From positions 62,001 to 126,000 of the forward strand of contig DATATB010000080.1 of assembly GCA_036268995.1 (NCBI GenBank): a stretch of 64,000 bases of DNA, given 5' to 3'. The notes below the pieces were generated by a model, which made no database searches, was not told the origin of the DNA, and worked only from the letters and a program-made list of their open reading frames with translations. This DNA is from DATATB01 sp036268995 (GTDB taxonomy: Bacteria > Planctomycetota > Planctomycetia > Pirellulales > PNKZ01). Positions 15,109-23,300 of the stretch are shown here, one piece after another; the stretch's first letter is position 1, and every line of letters starts with the position of its first letter. Position numbers and translations under genes: made by a program.

Positions 15109-15804
15109 TCAGTCACCGCACATTTCGGCGAGGTCGCGGACGTAGGCCAGGGCTTCGTCCACGTCGGGCACAGCGACGCCGATAGCCCGACCGGCGCGAT
15201 CGCAGCGGGCGAGAATCAACAGCTCTTCAAAGTACTCCGATTCGCCTAGCCGGCGGCGGGCGCGAACGCCGAGGTCGTTGTCCAGCAGGGCGCGGGCTTC
15301 GTCCTGGTGCTCGATCAGCCAGAAGGTGCGCGGCGTGACGACGTCTTCCAGGGCTTCGAGCCCGGCCGCCAGGTGGTCTTTGGGATCGATGGCCTTGCCG
15401 ACGTCGTGCAATAGCGCGGCCAGCAGGAATTCTTCGTCATAGGGCTGCTCGTCGCGGGCCAGATCAAAGACCTGCAAACTGTGATACAGAGCGTCCCCCT
15501 CGGGATGCCACTTTGGGCTTTGCCGGACGTGCTCCAGCGGAGCCAGCAGCCCGCGATAGACCTCGAACCGGTCGGTCTCGCCCGGCGTGGGCAGCAACCG
15601 CTCATCGGCCGCGTTGTGCCAGCGGGCCAACTGTTCGATTTCGGCCCGAATTTCGCGATGGCTGGGCAAAAGCTTTGGCTTGACCCAGCCGCCGACAATC
15701 AGTTGCGCGGCCTTGAGCTTGGCCGCATGAAACGATTCCTGGTGCTCGTACATCCGGCGGGCCGCTTCCAGTGCGATCCGCTGCCGCAACTTGTCGTGCT
15801 TCAT
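15109..15804 (-). CDS. HD-domain phosphohydrolase
   Basis: A 231-residue protein from ATG 15804; a GTG four codons upstream is less likely. It carries an HD metal-binding domain: LYHSLQVFDLA supplies the first His, LLAALLHDVGKAID the HD pair followed by GKA, and a later His in LIEHQDEAR fits the third ligand. The arrangement resembles HD domains linked with tRNA nucleotidyltransferase or dNTPase-type hydrolases. The N-terminal helix-rich region (LRQRIALEAARRMYEHQES) is unassigned. The substrate is unknown. Confidence 0.8.
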   Translation of the reverse strand: MKHDKLRQRIALEAARRMYEHQESFHAAKLKAAQLIVGGWVKPKLLPSHREIRAEIEQLARWHNAADERLLPTPGETDRFEVYRGLLAPLEHVRQSPKWHPEGDALYHSLQVFDLARDEQPYDEEFLLAALLHDVGKAIDPKDHLAAGLEALEDVVTPRTFWLIEHQDEARALLDNDLGVRARRRLGESEYFEELLILARCDRAGRAIGVAVPDVDEALAYVRDLAEMCGD

Positions 15805-15922
15805 GAGACGCGACACACAAGGGTGCCGGAGAGTTGGTCAGGCTGGTAAGCCCGGGCGCCTTCTAACTAGATTTTAGGCAGAATATGCAAACCGGGGAAG
15901 AGGAGTTGAGCCGGGCGGGGCG

Positions 15923-17278
15923 TTACTTTGCCGGCGAGCCAAGGCCGAGGGCTTGTTCGACCGCGCCGCGCTGGGCGGCAAATTGCCGATGGTCGTCGTC
16001 TGCGAGTTCCGAATAGGCCAGGGCGAAGGCGGTCACGCGCTTGACGAACGGCTCGACGCGATCGGCGATCGCGGCCGAGATCGCCCGGCTCGCGGTGCTG
16101 GGCTGCCCCTTTTGCTCGTCGGTCTTGGCATGACACTTGGCCAGGAGTTGGGCATAGACCGCGGCCAGTTGTGCGAACTCGGCTGTGGGCAGGCGCGACC
16201 ACTCGATGCGGTTGGCCCGCACGATGGCTTTGACCTGGAACGACCGGTCGCCATCGACGGCTTCGCCCAGCCAGCGCGCCGGAGAGGTTTGCATGGCCGC
16301 TTGCACCCGTGCGACTTCGCCGGCCCGGCCACCCAGGCTGGCGACGTCGGTTTCTCGACCGCGCTCCAGATCGTAGGCCGACGGCAGTGATTCTTTGAAT
16401 TCCAAGAGCGCGTTTTTCAGATTTGCGCTGCCCCGGCCGGCCAGCAGCACCGCGTAACGCAAGCGGCCCAGGCTGCCGCAGCCCGCGACTCGGCCGCACA
16501 CATCTTCGATCTGAAAGAACTCGGCCGGCCGCGCTGCGTCTGTATTGCGGCGGGCATAGTCTTGCACCAGCCGCTCGGCCTGGGCCCGATCCTCAGGCTT
16601 TAAGTCAAAATACTTCGGCGTGCGCAGAATGCTGCGGCGATCGTCCGGGCCGGCAGTGGTCAGCCGCTTGAGCAACTGCGGCCGGGTTTGCCCGGCGGCG
16701 GAGGCGAGCATTTTAATAATCGACGGCACATCCGGCGGCTGTTTTTCGGAGTAGCCGAAGTCGGCGGCACCGCCTTTTTGGGCAAACCGATCAATGGCTT
16801 TGACGTACGACCGCACAAATCGATCGACGCAGCCGATGGCGTCAGACCACGACATGCCGGCTTCGGCAGTGGCGAGAAACAGGCTGGTGGCGGCCCGCTT
16901 GACGTCGAAATCGAAGCTGCCGCGGGTGGTCTCGTCAAAGTCGTTGACGTCGAACCGCAGCAGCCCATCGGCGGCCTTGAAGACGCCGTAGTTTTCGCTA
17001 TGAATATCGCCGACTAAGGCGATTTCGACCTCGGTAAACGGGTTTGAGCTTTGCCAAGGATCGAGTAGGCCGGCGACCATGTCGTGGGCAAAGACATGAA
17101 ACGTGCCGCGAAAAAAGCCGAACGGGCTGGCCGCCATCCGCTCGAACTTCTGACGCAAGACGTCCGGATACCGGCCAGCAAACTGCCGGTTGTACTGCAC
17201 GACTTGTTGGACCGGATCGCGTGACACGCCAGGGTACTTTCTTTGCAAACGCGGGGGACGGGTTCGCCAGGCTCGCAT
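15923..17278 (-). CDS. DUF2252 family protein
   Basis: A 451-residue cytoplasmic protein of the DUF2252 family (COG4320), whose members resemble protein kinase/aminoglycoside phosphotransferase folds but lack a proven function. Family hallmarks are FERMAASPFGFFRGTFHVF near the N-terminus, VGDIHSENYGVF, FDVNDFDETTRGSFDFDVKR, and GCGSLGRLRYAVLLAGRG in the second half. The GDIHSENYG and NDFDE motifs sit where a kinase catalytic loop and metal site would be. ATG 17278 is a good start. It is divergent from the TIM-barrel gene at 17368, so the 90-base gap must hold both promoters. Confidence 0.88.
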   Translation of the reverse strand: MRAWRTRPPRLQRKYPGVSRDPVQQVVQYNRQFAGRYPDVLRQKFERMAASPFGFFRGTFHVFAHDMVAGLLDPWQSSNPFTEVEIALVGDIHSENYGVFKAADGLLRFDVNDFDETTRGSFDFDVKRAATSLFLATAEAGMSWSDAIGCVDRFVRSYVKAIDRFAQKGGAADFGYSEKQPPDVPSIIKMLASAAGQTRPQLLKRLTTAGPDDRRSILRTPKYFDLKPEDRAQAERLVQDYARRNTDAARPAEFFQIEDVCGRVAGCGSLGRLRYAVLLAGRGSANLKNALLEFKESLPSAYDLERGRETDVASLGGRAGEVARVQAAMQTSPARWLGEAVDGDRSFQVKAIVRANRIEWSRLPTAEFAQLAAVYAQLLAKCHAKTDEQKGQPSTASRAISAAIADRVEPFVKRVTAFALAYSELADDDHRQFAAQRGAVEQALGLGSPAK

Positions 17279-17367
17279 GCTAAACCGCAGGAATCTCGAT
17301 TGGCAACGATGTTTCCTGCCGCTGCCTCGTTTTCGGCCGCCTTCCGAGACCCTACAATGGCCGCATC

Positions 17368-18234
17368 ATGAAGTTGGGACTCATCAATTCCGCGTGGGTG
17401 CAAAGCGGCCGGCCGACGTCGTTCGGTTTGCAGCAAACCAAGGCGATCGGTTTCGATTGCATCGACATTTTTACCGATCCCCTGGAGCTGGATGCCCGCG
17501 AGCGGCGGCTGATTCGCGACGAGTGCCGGGCGCTGGAGCTGCCGATCGTGTCACTGCCGTGCGTGGCCGTGGGCCTGGTCGATTTGAACCCCAGCGTGCG
17601 GGCGTTCCACGAGTCGCGCGTCGCGGCCTTCTTGGATCTGGCTTACGACTATGCGGCCCGCAACGTGCTGCTCGTGCTGGGCGAGTACATCTGGAATCGG
17701 GAAGTGATTCCGCCGGCTGAACAGTGGGGTTGGGCCGTGGACGCGGTGCGCCGGCTGGGCAGCCGGGCGGCCGGCTTGAGTCTGGAGATCGTGCTCGAGC
17801 TCGAACCGTTTCCGCTGTCGCTGGTGCGCGATGTCGAGACGATGGTCCGCTTTCTCGATGATGTGAACGTGCCGGCCGTGAAAGCCAACATCGACATTTC
17901 GCATTTGGTGCTTTCCAGAGTCCAGCCGGAAGAACTGCGCCGGCTGCGGGGCCGCACCGGCCACGTGCATTTGTCCGATTGTGATGGTCGGGTACATGGC
18001 GATTTGCCGCCGGGGCGCGGCGTCGTGCCGTTTGCCCCGTATCTGCGCGAGATCGCCGAGCTGGGGATGGACGGCGCGATTTCGATCGAGTTGGAATACT
18101 CGCCCCAGCCCGAGCGGATCGTTGAGTGGGTGGAAGAAGCGTACCGGGCGACTGCCCGGCTGATGGCCGAAGCCGGTTTGCGGCCGACGGCTAAATCCAG
18201 TGGGCAGCCGCACGCCATGTCAGTGCGGACTTAA
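17368..18234 (+). CDS. Sugar phosphate isomerase/epimerase-like TIM barrel
   Basis: A 288-residue xylose-isomerase-like (AP endonuclease 2) barrel protein. It starts MKLGLINSAWVQ and contains the alternating strands IGFDCIDIFT, LPIVSLPCV, NVLLVLGEY and LSLEIVLELEPF (metal-ligand Glu), then VKANIDISHL, TGHVHLSDCDG (metal-ligand His and Asp) and GAISIELEYS (ligand Glu). The Glu/His/Asp/Glu pattern fits a divalent-metal sugar isomerase or epimerase. The substrate is unknown; a role in plant or algal sugar breakdown with the BMC locus is possible but not shown. The gene after it starts 13 bases later, so they may be co-transcribed. Confidence 0.85.
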   Translation: MKLGLINSAWVQSGRPTSFGLQQTKAIGFDCIDIFTDPLELDARERRLIRDECRALELPIVSLPCVAVGLVDLNPSVRAFHESRVAAFLDLAYDYAARNVLLVLGEYIWNREVIPPAEQWGWAVDAVRRLGSRAAGLSLEIVLELEPFPLSLVRDVETMVRFLDDVNVPAVKANIDISHLVLSRVQPEELRRLRGRTGHVHLSDCDGRVHGDLPPGRGVVPFAPYLREIAELGMDGAISIELEYSPQPERIVEWVEEAYRATARLMAEAGLRPTAKSSGQPHAMSVRT

Positions 18235-18247
18235 GCAGGGGCCAAAC

Positions 18248-19195
18248 ATGCCGATCGTACTCGTCGTGGATGATTCGCCGGTCGACCGGCGCTTGATCGG
18301 GCGGCTGCTCGAAAAAGGCAAGGACTACACGGTCGACTACGCGGCCCACGGCGTCGAGGCCCTGCGGCAGCTCGAAACCCGCATGGCCGACGTCGTGCTC
18401 ACCGACATGCAAATGCCCAACATGGATGGGCTGAAGCTGGTCGAGACGATCCACCGCGTGTATCCGCTGCTGCCGGTGATCATCATGACGGCCCACGGCA
18501 GCGAGGACGTCGCCGTCAAGGCGCTGATGGCCGGCGCCGCGGGCTTCGTGCCCAAGGGGGGGCTGGCCCGGGCGTTGATCGACGCGGTGGAAAGCGTGCT
18601 GTCGGCCACGCGGCCCAAGGGCCAGCAGGAGCGGCTGCTCGAATGCGTTAGCTCGGGCGAGTGCGCACTGGAATTGGAAAACGATCGCAGCCTGTTTGCG
18701 CCGTTGTTGGAATGGATTCAGCAGCTGCTGACGGGCCTGCGCCTGGTCGATCGCAGCGAAGCCCTGCGCGTGGCCCTGGCCGTGGAAGAGGCGCTGTTGA
18801 ACGCCATGTATCATGGCAACCTCGAGCTGAACGAGGAGGAAGTGTTCGCCGCGACCAGCCAGTTCCACGAAAGCGGCCGCGGCCGCCCGGAACCGGGCCA
18901 GCAGGCGATTCCCGCCGGTCGGCGGATTCACGTTGCCATCGGCTTTTCACGCGAGCAGGCCAGCTTCACCATCCGCGACGGCGGCTCGGGCTTCGATTCC
19001 GCCAGCTTGCCCGACCCGGTCGATCCCGCCACGCTCACGCGTGAAACCGGTCGCGGCCTCGTGCTGATGCGCACGTTCATGGACCAGGTGCGGTTCAACG
19101 CCGAGGGGAACGAGGTCACGCTGGTGAAGTTGAAAGTGAAAAGTGAAAAGTGGGAGGGCGAGGCTCCTGCCGAGCCTGCATCACGTCGGGCGTAA
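18248..19195 (+). CDS. Response regulator with C-terminal serine-kinase-type ATPase domain
   Basis: A 315-residue signalling protein from ATG 18248. Residues 1-120 are a receiver domain (VLVVDDSPVDRRL, phosphoacceptor Asp53 in VVLTDMQMPNMDG, Thr in MTAHGS, Lys in VPKGG). Residues about 150-300 are an HATPase_c domain of the RsbW/anti-sigma kinase type: ALAVEEALLNAMYHGNLEL (N box), IRDGGSGFD (G1) and TGRGLVLMRTFMD (G2). A receiver joined directly to this ATPase suggests a partner-switching or stress-response regulator controlled by phosphorylation. The last about 17 residues (SEKWEGEAPAEPASRRA) come from repeat A2, so the original C-terminus was probably near VTLVKLKVK. Confidence 0.9.
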   Translation: MPIVLVVDDSPVDRRLIGRLLEKGKDYTVDYAAHGVEALRQLETRMADVVLTDMQMPNMDGLKLVETIHRVYPLLPVIIMTAHGSEDVAVKALMAGAAGFVPKGGLARALIDAVESVLSATRPKGQQERLLECVSSGECALELENDRSLFAPLLEWIQQLLTGLRLVDRSEALRVALAVEEALLNAMYHGNLELNEEEVFAATSQFHESGRGRPEPGQQAIPAGRRIHVAIGFSREQASFTIRDGGSGFDSASLPDPVDPATLTRETGRGLVLMRTFMDQVRFNAEGNEVTLVKLKVKSEKWEGEAPAEPASRRA

Positions 19196-19224
19196 CTCCG
19201 GCTCGGCAGGAGCCTCGCCCTCCC
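19152..19224. repeat. Dispersed palindrome, family A, complete copy between convergent genes
   Basis: Perfect 25-base arms at 19152-19176 and 19200-19224 around a 23-base loop. It contains the stop codons of both convergent genes, which overlap at 19181-19195, and each arm is translated as EGEAPAEP by the gene that enters it. It is preceded by a short tandem AAGTGAAAAGTGAAAAGTG at 19133-19152. Confidence 0.92.
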
Positions 19225-20185
19225 GAAATTCCAAGATCCTTGCCAACTCGCGCAAGTCCAGATTCCCTCCGGACAGCACGCCGACCACCGTTTTGCCGCA
19301 GAGTTGTTCGCGCAAGGGATAGAGCGCGGCGGCCGTCGCGGCGGCGCCGGCGCCCTCGGCCAGATTGTGCGTCGTTCGCAACAGCAGCCGGATCGATTCC
19401 CGCAACTGGTCGTCGGAGACCAGCACGATGTCGTGGACCAGGCGACGCATGATTTCGAGCGTCATTTCGGCTGGCACGCGAGTGGCAAAGCCCTCGGCGA
19501 ACGTTCGCGGCACCGGGCCTTCGATCCAGCGGCCTGCACGCCATGACTGGGCCACGGCCGAAGCCAGTTCGGATTGCACGCCGATCACGCGCGTGGCCGG
19601 CCGCCGCTCGGCCGCCACCAGCGCGGTGCCGCAGATGCCGCTGCCCAGGCCGATCGGCACCAGGATGACGTCCGGTTCCGGCAGATCATCGAAGATTTCC
19701 AGCGCACTCGTGCCGACGCCGGCAATCAGATGCGGCTCGTTGGCCGAGTGTACGTAGCGCATGCCGGTTTCGCGCTGGAGCTGGTCGCAATACGTGCGCG
19801 CATCGTCGAAATCGCGGCCATGGGCGACAATCTCGGCCCCCAAGGCCCGCATGGCCGCCACCTTGTCGGGGTTGGCTCCTTCCGGCACGACCAACAGGCA
19901 ACGCACGCCATACAGACGGCAAGCATAAGCGAGTGATTGGCCATGATTGCCGGTCGTACACCCCACCACGCCGGCTGCCCGCTCGCGCTCGCTCAGCCGG
20001 GCCACCAGGTTAATGCCGCCGCGGACCTTGAAGGCGGTGGTCGGCAGGTGGTTTTCGTGCTTGAGGAAATAGCGGCAGCCCAGAACGGCCGACAAGGCCG
20101 GCCACTCGATCAGCGGTGTCGGCCGCAGCCAGCGGCCGACCACCGGCCGGGCGTCGACGACATCGGCGTAAGTGGGCGAGTTCAT
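19181..20185 (-). CDS. Threonine/serine dehydratase family PLP enzyme
   Basis: Fold-type II PLP lyase of 334 residues, expected to deaminate threonine or serine (or a hydroxyaspartate). The PLP lysine is Lys53 in TTAFKVRGG; TTGNHGQSLAYA is the substrate loop, IGLGSGICGTALVA the phosphate-binding loop and GVLSGGNLDLREL the C-terminal motif of catabolic threonine dehydratases. There is no C-terminal ACT domain, so allosteric control by isoleucine is not expected. The last about 14 residues (FREGEAPAEPELRPT) are translated from repeat A2. The start ATG at 20185 sits next to repeat F1. Precise substrate is uncertain. Confidence 0.9.
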   Translation of the reverse strand: MNSPTYADVVDARPVVGRWLRPTPLIEWPALSAVLGCRYFLKHENHLPTTAFKVRGGINLVARLSERERAAGVVGCTTGNHGQSLAYACRLYGVRCLLVVPEGANPDKVAAMRALGAEIVAHGRDFDDARTYCDQLQRETGMRYVHSANEPHLIAGVGTSALEIFDDLPEPDVILVPIGLGSGICGTALVAAERRPATRVIGVQSELASAVAQSWRAGRWIEGPVPRTFAEGFATRVPAEMTLEIMRRLVHDIVLVSDDQLRESIRLLLRTTHNLAEGAGAAATAAALYPLREQLCGKTVVGVLSGGNLDLRELARILEFREGEAPAEPELRPT

Positions 20186-20194
20186 AGTACGGAA

Positions 20195-20382
20195 ATGATG
20201 AATGCGGAATGATGAATGATGAATAAGGAACGACGAAGAGGGCTGCGTCCTGTTTCCTTGCGAGCCGGTTGCCCAAAATCGGCTGCGGCCGGATAATAGC
20301 AGGATATCGCTGGAATGATGGATCGCCGCGGCCGTTCAGCACCTTGCCTTTTCATTCATCATTCCGCATTCATCATTCATAC
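20195..20382. repeat. Paired inverted ATTCATCATTCCGC repeats (family F)
   Basis: 20195-20229 reads ATGATGAATGCGGAATGATG with a further GAATGATGAAT; 20350-20382 is its reverse complement (ATTCATCATTCCGCATTCATC). They flank about 120 bases between the dehydratase and Lhr genes and could pair into a long stem. A second pair is at 27544-27616. Confidence 0.85.
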
Positions 20383-20395
20383 TTCCGGAATTTTC

Positions 20396-23300
20396 GTGTT
20401 TCATCCTCTTGTCGCTTCCTGGTTCGGCCGGCGATTTGGCGAGCCTACCGAACCGCAGCGGCTGGGCTGGCCCTCGATCGCCGCCGGCCGCCATACGCTG
20501 ATCGCCGCGCCCACCGGCTCGGGCAAGACGCTGGCCGCATTTCTATCCTGCCTCGATCAGCTGCTCAAGGATGGGCTGGCTGGGGATCTGCCGGACGCCA
20601 CGCAGGTCGTCTATATCTCGCCGCTTAAGGCGCTCAGCAACGACATCCACCGCAATCTCGAAATTCCGCTGGCCGAACTGACCGAAGCGGCCGAGCAGGC
20701 CGGCCACCAACTGCCGCCGATTCGCGCGGCCGTGCGCACGGGCGATACGCCCGCCAGCCAGCGGCAGGCGATGCTTCGCCGGCCGCCTCACATTCTGGTC
20801 ACCACGCCCGAGTCGCTGTACCTGCTGCTGACCAGTGCCAAAAGCCGCGAAACGCTGCGCTCGGTGCGGACGGTGATTGTCGATGAAATTCACGCCCTGG
20901 CACGCGATAAGCGCGGCACACACTTGGCGCTTTCTCTCGAACGCTTGGAGTTGCTGTGCCAGCAGCCGCCGGTGCGCATCGGGCTTTCGGCCACGCAGTC
21001 GCCGATCGAAGAAATTGCTCAATTCCTGGTTGGCGAGCGCCGGCTGCCCACCGGCCGGCCCGATTGCACGATTATCGACTCAGGGCATTTGCGCGAGTTG
21101 GATCTAAACGTCGAGTTGCCGACCCAGGAGCTTTCGGCCGTGTGCTCGCAAGAGTGCTGGGGCGAGATTTACGCCCGGCTGGCCGAGCTGATCGCCGCGC
21201 ATCGCAGTACGCTGGTCTTTGTGAATACCCGGCGGCTGGCCGAACGCGTCACGCATCACTTGTCCGAGACCTTGGGCGCCGACGCCGTGGCCAGCCATCA
21301 CGGCAGCCTTTCGCGGCACTTGCGGCTGTCGGCCGAAGAGCGCTTGAAAAATGGCGAACTCAAGGCCATTGTCGCCACCGCCTCGCTGGAGATGGGCATC
21401 GACGTGGGCTATATCGATCTGGTGTGCCAGATCGGTTCGCCGCGGGCCATCGCCACGCTCTTGCAGCGCGTCGGCCGCTCGGGTCACTCGTTGGGCCTGG
21501 TGCCCAAGGGGCGGTTGTTTCCGCTGACGCGCGACGAGCTGCTCGAATGCCTGGGGCTGCTGCGGGCCGTGCGCAACCGGCGGCTGGACCGCATCGAGAT
21601 TCCACGCTGCCCGCTGGATATCCTGGCCCAACAGATTGTCGCCATGGCGGCCTGCGAGGATTGGCAGGAGGACGAGCTATACCAGGTCTGCCGTCGGGCC
21701 ATGCCGTATCACGACCTGGGCCGGGCCGAGTTCGATCGCATCATCGAAATGCTCGCCGACGGCGTGGCCCCCAGCTCGCGCACCGGCGCCTATTTGCATC
21801 GCGACCGTATTGATCGGCGGGTCCGCGGTCGCCGTGGGGCGCGGCTGGCGGCGATCACTTCCGGCGGCGCCATTCCCGAGGTGGCCGACTTTCGCGTCGT
21901 GACGGAAGACGACCGCACGTTTGTCGGCACGCTGAACGAGGATTTCGCGCTGGAGAGCCTGGCCGGCGACGTGTTCCTGCTGGGCAACAGCTCGTGGCGC
22001 ATCCGCTATGTGCGCGGCGGCGAGGTGGTGGTCAACGACGCGCAGGGCGCACCGGCCTCGATCCCCTTCTGGCTCGGCGAAGCCCCCGGCCGCACGATCG
22101 AACTCTCGGCCGAAGTTTCACGGCTGCGAGCGGAAATAGCCCAGCAGATCGACATCTCCGACCCGGCGGAGCAAGCGCGCGTCGCTCTCCCTCTGGGAGA
22201 GGGCTTCGGCGCGAGCGCTCAGCCGAGCGGTGGCCGAAGGTCGGGTGAGGGAATCGCTACTAATCTCCGCATCGATCCACCGCATGGTCCGGCCACGGAG
22301 ATCCTATTATCGGCCGGCGATCCCCAAGTGATCGACGCTCAACCGCTTGATGACGAATCCTGCCTGGCGCCGGCTATCGACTGGCTGTGTGCTGATCTTG
22401 GCGTGCCCGAGCATGCCGCCGTGCAGGCGGCGCGTTACGTGGCTGCGCAAAAGGCGGCGGTGGGCATGATCCCCACTCAGGGGCAGATTCTCTTCGAGCG
22501 GTTTTTTGACGAGTCGGGCGGCATGCAGCTCGTGATCCACGCCCCGCTGGGCACGCGCATCAACCGCGCCTGGGGACTGGCGCTGCGCAAACGGTTTTGT
22601 CGCTCGTTCGATTTTGAACTGCAAGCCAGTGCCGGCGACAACGGCGTGGTGCTCTCGCTGGGGCCGCAGCACAGTTTCGCCATCGATGCCCTGTTCAAAG
22701 TCCTGTCGGCGCAAAACGGCGAAGACCTGCTCAAGCAGGCCGTGCTGGCTTCGCCCATCTTTCAAACGCGCTGGCGTTGGAACCTGACGCGCTCGCTGGC
22801 CGTGCTGCGTTTCCGCGGCGGCAAGAAGGTGCCGCCGCAATTGCAGCGGTTTCGTTCCGACGACCTGCTGGCCGCCGTGTTTCCCGCTTCGGCCGGCTGC
22901 CTGGAGAACCATTCGGGCGACGTCGAGATTCCCGATCATCCGATCGTCAACCAGACCATGTATGACTGCTTGCACGAGGCGATGGATCTGGATCGCTGGC
23001 TCAAGCTGCTGGCGGGCATTCACGAAGGGCAGGTCGAGCTGGTCGGCCTGGACACGCGCGAGCCGTCGCCTTTCAGTCACGAGTTGCTGAATGCCAATCC
23101 CTACGCATTTCTGGACGACGCGCCGCTGGAAGAGCGGCGCACGCGGGCCGTGGCCACGCGGCGATCGTTGTCGGTCGAGGCGTTTCGTGATCTCGGCCGG
23201 CTGGATCCGGAGGCCATTGCCCAGGTCAGCCGCGAGGCCTGGCCCCTGGTGCGAGATGCTGACGAACTGCTGGACGTGCTGAACTCGATGTGCCTGGTAA

